Of a stretch of DNA of 14,042 nt, positions 1 through 7,303 are shown one piece after another. Position 1 is the stretch's first letter. The number at the start of each line of letters is the position of its first letter. The position numbers and the translations under genes are program-made. A model generated the notes under the pieces. That model saw only the letters and a list, made by a program, of their open reading frames with translations, searched no databases and had not been told where the DNA came from. Source of the DNA: Bacteroidota bacterium. GTDB lineage: Bacteria > Bacteroidota > Bacteroidia > Bacteroidales > Bacteroidaceae. The stretch covers positions 1 to 14,042 of the forward strand of contig JAEZKJ010000106.1 of assembly GCA_023415545.1 (NCBI GenBank), read 5' to 3'.

Positions 1-2
1 CT

Positions 3-644
3 ATAGCACTCTATTCCGATGGTATCGACCACTATACCAAGACTAACTGGCATAAATATGATGTAGGTTATGGTGCAAAAATAGGTCTCTTATATGATAT
101 AAACCGATCCTCTGCAACAAATAAAAATAGTGATGCTTATCAAGGAGATAGTTTCGTAAGCGTTGCTGGTGGTATTCAATATCAATATTCGGATATAGTC
201 AAGGAGTTGGGAATATTTAACTCGTTAGGCCCACATCTAGCCCTTTCATTAGGAAAATGGTTACATCCATGCTATGCTGTACGAGGTTCACTATTCTATG
301 GTTCCAACATATGGAACAGCCACAATATCTATAATGACGATCATGAGGTGATAGATAGCGAAAATCTTAAGTCAACCTATATAGGTACACGAATCGAGGG
401 TATGGTAAATATACTTGAGTTCACCAATGCTGAAATAAAGAAAGATCTTTCTCTCTCTGCCTTAGCAGGATTAGAAGTAGGAGCAATGAACAAACGTGAC
501 ATTACCCAAAATGTCAAGTTTGCCTATTTCGGTTTCACTGCCGCACTTCAGGCAAAATATAAGATCAACAGCAAGTGGGGAGTTTTCATCGAGCCACGTT
601 TATCGATTGTTCCCTATTCACATGTTTTAAAAAATGAAGAATGA
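3..644 (+). CDS. Outer-membrane beta-barrel protein, 3' part, ended early by an in-frame TGA
   Basis: The reading frame is open from the left window edge, so the true start lies outside; the TTG at 207 is internal and not a plausible start. The translation alternates polar and hydrophobic/aromatic residues in short strands separated by Asp/Asn/Ser-rich loops (for example SVAGGIQYQY, FGFTAALQAKY, WGVFIEPRLSIVPYS), as in Bacteroidetes outer-membrane porin-like barrels. The frame stops at TGA 642-644 after LKNEE. The same frame continues to 719 with a typical terminal barrel strand ending in Phe, so this copy appears truncated. No specific substrate or family name can be assigned. The terminator at 814-844 ends the unit. 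Barrel identity is inferred from composition and the terminal strand, not from a recognised domain. Confidence 0.65.
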   Translation: MALYSDGIDHYTKTNWHKYDVGYGAKIGLLYDINRSSATNKNSDAYQGDSFVSVAGGIQYQYSDIVKELGIFNSLGPHLALSLGKWLHPCYAVRGSLFYGSNIWNSHNIYNDDHEVIDSENLKSTYIGTRIEGMVNILEFTNAEIKKDLSLSALAGLEVGAMNKRDITQNVKFAYFGFTAALQAKYKINSKWGVFIEPRLSIVPYSHVLKNEE

Positions 645-719
645 ACAGCCCTTATGGATAGACAAAAGTATAGTGATAACATCTATAATTTTAACGTGGG
701 AGTGGAGTACTCATTCTAA
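645..719 (+). pseudogene. In-frame C-terminal remnant of the outer-membrane protein beyond the premature stop
   Basis: After TGA 642-644 the same frame reads 24 codons without a break to TAA 717-719 and ends in FNVGVEYSF. This is a classical last beta-strand with C-terminal Phe, the signal used by the BAM complex to insert barrels. No frameshift is needed, only the single stop codon. A C-to-T change of CGA to TGA, or a sequencing error, would explain it. If the stop is real, the barrel lacks its closing strand and is probably not assembled. Confidence 0.6.
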
Positions 720-813
720 TCGCTTTAAATTCCATTATCAATGAACAATATTATTTAATAGTTGTTATATATAAGTTTTTAAGGCGTTATTATAATCTAA
801 TACTTTACTAAAG

Positions 814-844
814 TGGTGGGATAGTGATATCACACCATTTTTTT
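814..844 (+). terminator. Intrinsic terminator after the outer-membrane protein gene
   Basis: A stem of TGGTGgGATA (814-823) and TATCaCACCA (828-837), with one mismatch and a GTGA loop, is followed by seven T (838-844). It closes the upstream gene and separates it from the tRNA promoter. Nothing else is evident between 720 and 813. Confidence 0.75.
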
Positions 845-864
845 ATTAAAAAATGTATTCAATG

Positions 865-895
865 TTTGTAGGTTTAAAAAAAAGAGATATCTTTG
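865..895 (+). promoter_or_regulatory. Bacteroidetes-type promoter of the first tRNA-Pro gene
   Basis: TTTG (865-868), a 19-bp spacer containing an A-tract, and TATCTTTG (888-895) match the Bacteroidetes primary sigma consensus TTTG, 19-21 bp, TAnnTTTG. The tRNA begins 48 bases downstream of the -7 element. A gap-free alignment with the promoter of the second tRNA cluster (11947-11979) matches at 25 of 33 positions. Confidence 0.75.
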
Positions 896-943
896 CACTC
901 GCTTTCCGAAAGGGAAGGACAATCAAAGACTAAATAAAACATT

Positions 944-1018
944 CGGGGTGTAGCGCAGTCCGGTTAGCGCACCTGCTTTGGGAGCAGGGGGTCCCAGGTT
1001 CGAATCCTGGTACCCCGA
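944..1018 (+). tRNA. tRNA-Pro (anticodon UGG), copy 1
   Basis: This is a 75-nt cloverleaf. The acceptor CGGGGTG pairs with TACCCCG. The D-arm stem is GCGC/GCGC. The anticodon stem CCTGC/GCAGG encloses the loop TTTGGGA, giving anticodon UGG. The T-arm is CCAGG-TTCGAAT-CCTGG. The discriminator base is A and the CCA end is not encoded. The sequence is identical to the three copies at 11994, 12105 and 12195. It has its own promoter and terminator. Confidence 0.97.
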
Positions 1019-1020
1019 CT

Positions 1021-1063
1021 GAAAATAGGAGATTCATTGCAAAATGAATCTCCTATTTTCTTT
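1021..1063 (+). terminator. Terminator of the single tRNA-Pro gene
   Basis: A perfect 18-bp inverted repeat (1021-1038 and 1043-1060) with a GCAA tetraloop, which is of the stable GNRA class, starts two bases after the tRNA. The 3' arm ends in CTATTTTC and a T-rich tail follows. It insulates the tRNA from the GH95 gene. Confidence 0.8.
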
Positions 1064-1094
1064 ATCTATTGTTAGCTTTTTCATTATATTCTAT

Positions 1095-1102
1095 TTACTT
1101 TG
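1095..1102 (+). promoter_or_regulatory. Possible -7 element for the GH95 gene
   Basis: TTACTTTG differs by one base from TAnnTTTG and lies 23 bases before the start codon. No good TTTG is found at the expected -33 spacing, so this call is weak. The position, just after the tRNA terminator and before an isolated gene, fits a promoter. Confidence 0.35.
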
Positions 1103-1125
1103 CAATAGATTAATTATTTAATATT

Positions 1126-3555
1126 ATGAAAAAACTAGCAATTCTACTATTTGTATCTCTTTTCACAACTACATTTCTTAAAGCCGTTGAGCTAAAGTTA
1201 TGGTATGACAAACCTGCCAAGGTGTGGACTGAAGCTCTTCCTATAGGCAACTCGCAGATGGGTGCCATGATTTTCGGTGGACCACAGTGTGAGGAGATAC
1301 AGTTGAATGAGGAGACAATTTGGGGTGGAGGACCTCATCGTAATGATAATCCTAAAGCTCTCGAGGCATTGCCAAAGGTGAGAGAGTTGATCTTTGCCGG
1401 CAAAGAGAAGGAGGCTGAGAATCTTATGGGCTCCACTTTTATGACAGGTAGAAATGGGATGCCTTATCAAACTATTGGTTCTTTGAAGATTGACTTCCCT
1501 TCGCATGCCTCATTTAGCGACTATCGCCGTGACCTCGATCTTAACAATGCTGTTGCAACTGTTAAATATAAGGTCGGCGATGTTACCTACACCCGTACCA
1601 TGTTTGCCTCATTTATCGATAAAGCTGTCATTATACGCATAGAGGCCGATAAACCTAAATCGGTCTCCTTCACTGCTCACTACACCACTCCCTATAAGGA
1701 GTATAGTGTATCGAAAAATAAAAAATCTCTATCACTAAGGGCAATGGCCTCTTCACATGAGGGTGTTCCTGCTGCAATACGTTTTAATACATCTTCACAA
1801 GTGAAGAATGAGGGTGGCACAGTTAACCTTACTGATAGTACAATTACTGTTACCGATGCCGATGCAGCAACAATATATATCACTGCAGCAACAAATTTTG
1901 TGAACTATAATGATGTCAGTGGTGATGAGAATAAACGTGTATCTTCACAAATGAAGAAGGCACTTAAAAGTCCATACAATAAAGCTCTGAAAGAACATAT
2001 CCATGCCTATTCAAAGATATTCTCACGCGCCTCACTTAATTTAGGTGAACAGGTTAATGTGCCTACCGATCAACGTATACGCAACTTCAACAGTGTGAAA
2101 GATAATGCGCTTGTGGCACTTATGTTTCAATATGGACGTTATCTTCTTATCTGCTCCTCACGTCCCGGAGGCCAACCTGCCGGTCTGCAAGGAGTATGGA
2201 ACCGTGATCTTATTGCCCCTTGGGATGGTAAATATACAGTAAACATAAATACAGAGATGAACTATTGGCCTGCCGATGTCACCAACCTCTCGGAGATGCA
2301 GGAACCACTTTTCAAGATGATAAAAGAGCTCTCGCAAACAGGTCGTGCCACTGCTCGTGATATGTATGGAGCAAAGGGATGGGTGCTTCATCATAACACT
2401 GATATTTGGCGCTGCACAGGTCCTGTGGACTTCTCGGCTTATGTTTGGCCTATGGGTGGTGCCTGGCTAACACAACATATATGGCAACACTATCTCTACA
2501 CAGGCGATAAGGCATTCTTGAAGGAGTACTACCCATCGATGAAGGGAGCAGCCGACTTCTTCCTCTCTTTTATGGTCGAGCATCCCAAAAATGGATGGAT
2601 GGTATGTGCACCATCACAATCTCCTGAACAAGGCCCTCCCGGAACAGGTGCTATGATTACAGCAGGTTGTACCATGGATACTCAGTTGGTATTCGATGCT
2701 CTAAACAACACGCTTACTGCTACCCGTATTCTACATCCTGAAAATAGTGCATATTGTGACTCTTTGCAGAGCATGTTGCAACGTATTCCACCTATGCAGA
2801 TAGGAAAATATAACCAGTTGCAGGAGTGGGTTGACGACCTCGACGACCCTCGTAACGATCATCGTCATGTGTCGCATCTATATGGTCTCTATCCAAGTAA
2901 CCAGATCTCTCCATTTAAAAATCCACAGCTCTTCCAAGCTGCCAAACAATCTCTTCTTTATCGTGGTGATATGGCTACAGGATGGTCTATAGGTTGGAAA
3001 ATTAATCTTTGGGCCCGTCTTCTTGATGGTAATCATGCTTATAAGATAATAAACAATATGCTCACTCTTGTTGAGCCCAACTCACGCGATGGCCGCACAT
3101 ATCCAAATATGTTTGATGCCCATCCACCATTCCAGATAGACGGTAATTTTGGATTCACTGCCGGTGTAGCCGAGATGCTTATGCAGAGTCATGATGGAGC
3201 ACTTCATCTTCTTCCTGCACTGCCCGACAAGTGGCAGAGTGGTGAGGTGAAAGGACTGCTTTCACGTGGAGGATTCAAGGTCGATATGCAGTGGAATGAT
3301 GGAAAGATAGCTTCTGCCACTATCTATTCAAAATTGGGAGGTAATCTTCGTATCCGCTCCAATACTCCACTAAAAGGTGAAGGATTGATCATTGCTAATG
3401 GTGAAAATAGGAATGCACTTATGCAAAGTGCTGATATTAAAGAGCCTCTATTATCTCCTGATATCAAATATCAACGCCATTTGATGTTGAAGATTTATGA
3501 GTATGATATTCCGACTGTTGCCGGTGGCGTATATACTATATCTCGAGCTGAATAA
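1126..3555 (+). CDS. Secreted GH95 family glycoside hydrolase (alpha-L-fucosidase or alpha-L-galactosidase)
   Basis: The 809-residue product has a Sec signal peptide (about 1-20, cleavage after LKA), the GH95 N-terminal beta-sandwich, then an (alpha/alpha)6 catalytic barrel and a C-terminal beta domain. Length is normal for the family. GH95 enzymes are inverting and remove terminal alpha-1,2-L-fucose, or in some members L-galactose, from mucin, milk or plant glycans. The known Asn-base/Asp and Glu-acid residues appear conserved: N373 and N375 in NINTEMNYW, E501 in PSQSPEQ (SPEN is usual, so Q502 is slightly atypical), and D672 in FQIDGNFG. The signal peptide has no lipobox, so a periplasmic location is likely. 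The gene stands alone between terminators, with no other fucose or polysaccharide genes in view. The exact substrate cannot be decided from sequence. Confidence 0.93.
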   Translation: MKKLAILLFVSLFTTTFLKAVELKLWYDKPAKVWTEALPIGNSQMGAMIFGGPQCEEIQLNEETIWGGGPHRNDNPKALEALPKVRELIFAGKEKEAENLMGSTFMTGRNGMPYQTIGSLKIDFPSHASFSDYRRDLDLNNAVATVKYKVGDVTYTRTMFASFIDKAVIIRIEADKPKSVSFTAHYTTPYKEYSVSKNKKSLSLRAMASSHEGVPAAIRFNTSSQVKNEGGTVNLTDSTITVTDADAATIYITAATNFVNYNDVSGDENKRVSSQMKKALKSPYNKALKEHIHAYSKIFSRASLNLGEQVNVPTDQRIRNFNSVKDNALVALMFQYGRYLLICSSRPGGQPAGLQGVWNRDLIAPWDGKYTVNINTEMNYWPADVTNLSEMQEPLFKMIKELSQTGRATARDMYGAKGWVLHHNTDIWRCTGPVDFSAYVWPMGGAWLTQHIWQHYLYTGDKAFLKEYYPSMKGAADFFLSFMVEHPKNGWMVCAPSQSPEQGPPGTGAMITAGCTMDTQLVFDALNNTLTATRILHPENSAYCDSLQSMLQRIPPMQIGKYNQLQEWVDDLDDPRNDHRHVSHLYGLYPSNQISPFKNPQLFQAAKQSLLYRGDMATGWSIGWKINLWARLLDGNHAYKIINNMLTLVEPNSRDGRTYPNMFDAHPPFQIDGNFGFTAGVAEMLMQSHDGALHLLPALPDKWQSGEVKGLLSRGGFKVDMQWNDGKIASATIYSKLGGNLRIRSNTPLKGEGLIIANGENRNALMQSADIKEPLLSPDIKYQRHLMLKIYEYDIPTVAGGVYTISRAE

Positions 3556-3573
3556 AAAGTGTAATATATAGAG

Positions 3574-3617
3574 AAAATCTCTTATCCTTAAAAAAAATGG
3601 ATAAGAGATTTTTTTTT
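3574..3617 (+). terminator. Strong intrinsic terminator of the GH95 gene
   Basis: A perfect 14-bp stem (3574-3587 and 3599-3612) with an 11-base A-rich loop runs into a stretch of nine T (3609-3617). It ends the GH95 transcript just before the next promoter. Confidence 0.9.
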
Positions 3618-3629
3618 ATAAAATAATGA

Positions 3630-3637
3630 TATATTTG
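3630..3637 (+). promoter_or_regulatory. -7 element for the 229-residue membrane protein gene
   Basis: TATATTTG is a perfect TAnnTTTG, directly after the GH95 terminator and 48 bases before the start codon. The -33 position falls in the terminator T-run and has no clear TTTG. The same octamer is used before the five-gene operon at 4432-4439. Confidence 0.55.
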
Positions 3638-3685
3638 CATTATTAAGCAAACAAGACTAAACTAAAACAATTACTAAGCAAGGCT

Positions 3686-4375
3686 ATGAAAACCACTCAA
3701 ATCATAAAAAAATGGTCACCATTTGTATATTGGTGTGCCTATATGTTGACCAACTCGAAAGAGATTTCACGATTGATAACAATTGATACCTTTGTCCACT
3801 TTAAAAAAGAGGGCATAACTTTATCCGATGGAGAAGATATCGAAAAAGTAATAAAAAAGATTTTCTTAAACATCATCACATCCGATTTTTGTACACTCTA
3901 TTTAGATAGCCCGAATAGTTATTTGGAGAAGCAGATAGATGAACTTTGGTCTATGTATAAAAACAGGTTAATCTCTCACGTTATCCTCGAAAATACCTCT
4001 TTGAATATAGCTGATGATGTATATAAGGCTTTATTTTTAAAAAAGAGAAAAGTAACCGATTACACTTTCTCTTTTGTAAATTGTAGGCTGGATAGATTTG
4101 TCTCCACGCTTTTTGTTCTCTTTATTCCATTTCTTTTCACAGCTTTTGCATACTATATATTCGATCATGATAAAGTTATCCGAAAGAATCTATATATTAC
4201 AAACGAAGATATTCAGCCCGGTATTATATCTGTTCCCAACTCATCTAAGAGTGCCAATATAAAGAATAACCATAATATATCCGACAGCTGCTCGAAGTGT
4301 ATCCGCTATAAAAAATATGCCAAAGAAAATATCTCTAAAGAGGAATATTTCTTTATAATCCATATGCCCAAATAG
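3686..4375 (+). CDS. Unknown single-pass membrane protein with remote sigma-region-2-like N-terminus
   Basis: I do not recognise this 229-residue protein. Residues 1-135 are soluble, helical and Lys-rich. One transmembrane segment is visible at about 138-159 (RFVSTLFVLFIPFLFTAFAYY). Basic residues before it place the N-terminus in the cytoplasm and leave about 70 residues outside, including a CxxC pair (C202, C205). The first 70 residues (WCAYMLTNSKEI...ITIDTFVHF...IKKIFLNI) vaguely follow the helical pattern of ECF sigma region 2, but there is no recognisable region 4, so this is only a suggestion. The gene is visibly more AT-rich than its neighbours. It has its own promoter and no evident terminator before the nuclease operon 135 bases downstream. 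A transcriptional regulator or envelope sensor for that operon is possible but unproven. Confidence 0.7.
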   Translation: MKTTQIIKKWSPFVYWCAYMLTNSKEISRLITIDTFVHFKKEGITLSDGEDIEKVIKKIFLNIITSDFCTLYLDSPNSYLEKQIDELWSMYKNRLISHVILENTSLNIADDVYKALFLKKRKVTDYTFSFVNCRLDRFVSTLFVLFIPFLFTAFAYYIFDHDKVIRKNLYITNEDIQPGIISVPNSSKSANIKNNHNISDSCSKCIRYKKYAKENISKEEYFFIIHMPK

Positions 4376-4408
4376 ATGTTAAATATTTTGGTAATAAGTT
4401 TATTAAGA

Positions 4409-4439
4409 GTTGTGTTTTTAGCAAAATGATATATATTTG
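4409..4439 (+). promoter_or_regulatory. Promoter of the five-gene nuclease/TonB receptor operon
   Basis: GTTG (4409-4412), a 19-bp spacer and TATATTTG (4432-4439) fit the Bacteroidetes primary promoter with one mismatch at -33. The expected start near 4446 gives a leader of about 64 bases. The leader ends in CTAAACCTATT shortly before the ATG, a motif repeated before the receptor gene. Confidence 0.6.
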
Positions 4440-4509
4440 TGTTGCTTTGTTTGCCTAGGTTTAATATTATCTAACAAATATTTAAATAACTAACTAAACC
4501 TATTACAAA

Positions 4510-6090
4510 ATGACTAAAAATTTAAAATTGCTGAAATTTGTAGCTGCATTTATGTTTGCTATAGTTTCAACAACTTTTACAAGTTGTGTCAATGACAACT
4601 TCGACACAGAGGCGCCTTTCTTGGAGGTCACGCCCACACAATTAACATTCGGCAACAACGGTTTGCCAACCGAAAACAATCAAAACTCATTTATTATCAA
4701 AACCAACCGCCCATGGAAAGCTATCGTTCAGGATGGCAAAGATTGGGTAACACTCTCACAAACAGAAGGGGAAGGAGAGACAACAGTATATGTAAGTATA
4801 CCTCAAGGTATCAATGATGAAGCTTCGGTATTGGTGCAGGTATCCAATAAGGTTGGTATCCTTCTTTCACAGACAGTAGTTATCAAGAGTGGAAAAATAG
4901 AACAGGCCTCTGTGATATTCAATGAGACAACAGGTAGCGAGTCAGTCTCATCTCCATATCCATTGGTTGGTGCATACAGCAATTGGGGCATTTCGGGTGA
5001 GGGCTCTTCACAAGTTACATTCTCGGGTGTAAATGCCTCTGTGCGTGCTTCAGGAAACTCTAACCAAGGTGCTTATGACAATGCATCGGGTCCAAACGTT
5101 ATCTTCTTTGGTAATGCTCCTGCACAGCTTACAGTGAACAAAATCGCTCTTAATAGCTCACAGACAAAACTTAAACTTACATTCGGTGCCAACTACTCAT
5201 ACAAAAATGATAGTGGTGTTTATGAGAACGAATTTATCATCTCTGCACTTACTCTTGAGGTTAGTGGTGATGGAAACAGTTGGACTCCTGTGACCTATAC
5301 TAAAAACAGTGGCGATGCCGAGCATCCATACTGGATATTGGCAACAGCTGACTTCACACTGACTGAGCCAAGCGAATATCTATATCTTCGCTTCACAGCA
5401 AATGAATCTTCACGTATCCGTATCGATGATATAACCCTTACAACAGGTAATGGCGGACAGTTGGTAGAACTTCCTGTCGGTACTCCTGACAACGGTGGTA
5501 ACAACCCTGGTGATGACAATATCGGTGGTGATGATAACACCGGTGGTGACAATAACCCGGGAGGTGACTCGGATGTTGTGACAAATCCATTCCTTATGAC
5601 ATACGATATTATTGCTGCTAATGGTACCGGCGATGCTTTGCCATACAATGCTTATGGAGCACAGAATGTCGCATCACGTGATACATGGTACAAATGGAGA
5701 GCAAACAAGATAGATTTTACCGGTGTTAAAATCTGTACAGCAACACCGGCCAATGGTGGTACACTTCAGGTACAGGGTAATGCCTCGGATGCAGCAAAAC
5801 AGGGTATCATCACAAACAGCTCTGCCATAGCTAACCTCGAGAAGATTGTTATCACATTCCGTACAGTGTCAACATCAAAATATGCTCCCGATTACTCATT
5901 CTATGTAGGTGCATCAGCCGATCCAAAAGATAATCTTCTAACTCCATCGGTTGTTGAAGGGGTAGATGGTGATTTCAAGACTTATGTACATACATACGAT
6001 TTATCATTGGGAGAGTATAGCTATTTCAACCTTTTAAATAATAAGGCAGGTGCTTTATATATTGACTCAATAGAGATAACAACAAAATGA
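4510..6090 (+). CDS. BACON-domain surface lipoprotein
   Basis: The 526-residue protein has a lipoprotein signal peptide with lipobox FTSC (C26), followed by an acidic stretch (VNDNFDTE) resembling the Bacteroidetes surface-export signal, so it is probably on the outside of the outer membrane. Residues about 37-127 form a BACON-type immunoglobulin-like domain (LEVTPTQLTF ... RPWKAIVQ ... WVTLSQTEG). Residues about 130-320 form a beta-rich, galactose-binding-like module. A Gly/Asp/Asn linker at about 325-355 leads to a second beta-rich module (356-526). No catalytic motif is seen. A ligand-binding or scaffold role at the surface is inferred from the domains and from being first in an operon with two nucleases and a TonB receptor. 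Its TGA overlaps the ATG of the next gene (ATGA), implying translational coupling. Confidence 0.8.
   Translation: MTKNLKLLKFVAAFMFAIVSTTFTSCVNDNFDTEAPFLEVTPTQLTFGNNGLPTENNQNSFIIKTNRPWKAIVQDGKDWVTLSQTEGEGETTVYVSIPQGINDEASVLVQVSNKVGILLSQTVVIKSGKIEQASVIFNETTGSESVSSPYPLVGAYSNWGISGEGSSQVTFSGVNASVRASGNSNQGAYDNASGPNVIFFGNAPAQLTVNKIALNSSQTKLKLTFGANYSYKNDSGVYENEFIISALTLEVSGDGNSWTPVTYTKNSGDAEHPYWILATADFTLTEPSEYLYLRFTANESSRIRIDDITLTTGNGGQLVELPVGTPDNGGNNPGDDNIGGDDNTGGDNNPGGDSDVVTNPFLMTYDIIAANGTGDALPYNAYGAQNVASRDTWYKWRANKIDFTGVKICTATPANGGTLQVQGNASDAAKQGIITNSSAIANLEKIVITFRTVSTSKYAPDYSFYVGASADPKDNLLTPSVVEGVDGDFKTYVHTYDLSLGEYSYFNLLNNKAGALYIDSIEITTK
5488..5568 (+). repeat. Degenerate GGTGAT-rich repeat encoding a Gly/Asp/Asn linker
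   Basis: Within the lipoprotein gene, short degenerate units built on GGTGGTGATGAT and AACAACCCTGGT encode about 30 residues of Gly, Asp, Asn and Pro (NNPGDDNIGGDDNTGGDNNPGGD). It is a flexible inter-domain linker, and at DNA level a low-complexity tract that could vary in length by slippage in multiples of three. Confidence 0.7.
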
Positions 6091-7274
6091 AATTATTAAA
6101 CAAAAACATCTTCGCTATTCTGACGCTTACCATACTCATGAGTATGGTAAGCTCGTGTAGCAGCAACAGTGATTCACCAACCCCATCGGGTAGTAGTGCC
6201 AAGGCAGAGTGGAAAAGTTCATCTGTAGGATCGGATGCAGTAAGCGCTGCCATCATCCTTACCGGTGAAGCAGGAACAGGATGGAGTGCCCGAATAACCG
6301 AAGGCAGCTCGTTCAGCTCATTCGACTTCTATAATAACGTTGTCGCAACACAAGGTACACTGACATCAGGTCAGAATGTGATATATCTATATTGTAAATC
6401 AAACAGTGCAGCAGCCTCTCGTCAGGCAGTTGTCGAGATTACTTTCGGCGAGTCAGCCCCCCAAATTCTTACCCTTACACAGAGTGGTCAGTCAACTGGA
6501 GGCACAAAACCGGCATTCAGCCAGTGGCCTGAATTGCCTGCCGACAAATCGAACAGCAACTGGGAGTATGCCACACACTTTATCACTCTTAATGGAATGA
6601 AGTTGCGCAACTACTCACTCTGCTTCGACAAGAGCAAAAAAGCAGCTCTTTGGGTAGCTTATCCTCTGCATATAGTTTACGATGGCTCGATAAGCCGTAC
6701 CGATGCTTGGGCATTCGACCCACTCATCCCTGAAAGTGCACAGCCTGACTGCATCAAACGCTCATACGGAGGCAACTATGACCGTGGTCACCAGCTCCCT
6801 TCAGCCGACCGTGATGCTAGCTATGAGATGAATGCACAGACATTCTATATGAGTAACATGACACCACAGCTCGACCGCCTTAATCAGGATATGTGGGCTA
6901 AGTTGGAGACAAAGGTGCGCAACAGCCGCTGCTCGGATACTCTATATGTTGTGACAGGAGCCTACTTCGGTCCCGGTGCCACAACCACAACCGATGGAGC
7001 AGGCAACGTGGTACCTATCCCGACCCACTACTACAAGGTGCTTCTTCGCACAAAGAGTGGCAACAGTGGAAAGAGTATTGCACAGTGCAGCGACTCCGAG
7101 CTTATCTCAATAGGATTCTGGGTAGAACAGCGTTCGTATGGAAATATTGAGCCACCAACGACTATTTGTACTACAGTGGCAGATATTGAGTCGAAGACCG
7201 GTTTCACATTCTTCCCGGGTGTCTCTTCGACAGTGAAGAGCCAAAATGTACCATCCCTGTGGGGAATTAATTAA
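6087..7274 (+). CDS. Lipoprotein DNA/RNA non-specific endonuclease (NUC1/EndoG type) with BACON-like N-terminus
   Basis: The 395-residue product has a lipoprotein signal with cysteine C24 (VSSC), a BACON-like beta-sandwich at about 39-137, and a beta-beta-alpha-Me nuclease domain at about 155-390. The catalytic DRGH motif is D232-H235, within YDRGHQLPSADR. The second signature, NMTPQLDRLNQDMWAKLE, supplies N266 and E274. Their spacing to each other and to H235 matches His89, Asn119 and Glu127 of Serratia nuclease, so the metal site is intact. Such enzymes cut single- and double-stranded DNA and RNA to oligonucleotides. Lipidation suggests attachment to the outer membrane. The start overlaps the upstream stop by four bases, and the next gene follows after 29 bases. 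This is a confident nuclease call; substrate preference is unknown. Confidence 0.93.
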   Translation: MKLLNKNIFAILTLTILMSMVSSCSSNSDSPTPSGSSAKAEWKSSSVGSDAVSAAIILTGEAGTGWSARITEGSSFSSFDFYNNVVATQGTLTSGQNVIYLYCKSNSAAASRQAVVEITFGESAPQILTLTQSGQSTGGTKPAFSQWPELPADKSNSNWEYATHFITLNGMKLRNYSLCFDKSKKAALWVAYPLHIVYDGSISRTDAWAFDPLIPESAQPDCIKRSYGGNYDRGHQLPSADRDASYEMNAQTFYMSNMTPQLDRLNQDMWAKLETKVRNSRCSDTLYVVTGAYFGPGATTTTDGAGNVVPIPTHYYKVLLRTKSGNSGKSIAQCSDSELISIGFWVEQRSYGNIEPPTTICTTVADIESKTGFTFFPGVSSTVKSQNVPSLWGIN

Positions 7275-7303
7275 AGAGAAAAAAGAAAGAACCTAAACCA
7301 TTT

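Noticed and set aside
207..644. A TTG-started 145-residue gene
   Set aside because: The frame is open and protein-like from position 3, so the TTG is internal to a longer gene whose start is outside the window.
642..644. TGA recoded as an amino acid or an alternative genetic code
   Set aside because: TGA is used as a normal stop at 6088-6090, no recoding hairpin is apparent, and a point mutation is simpler.
1126..4375. A fucose-glycan utilisation locus around the GH95 gene
   Set aside because: The GH95 gene is flanked by terminators and has no SusC/SusD, sulfatase or other glycosidase neighbours in the window.
5295..5648. A Pro/Ser-rich 117-codon minus-strand frame
   Set aside because: It is the complement of the Gly/Asp/Asn linker of the BACON lipoprotein; its composition is a shadow of that repeat.
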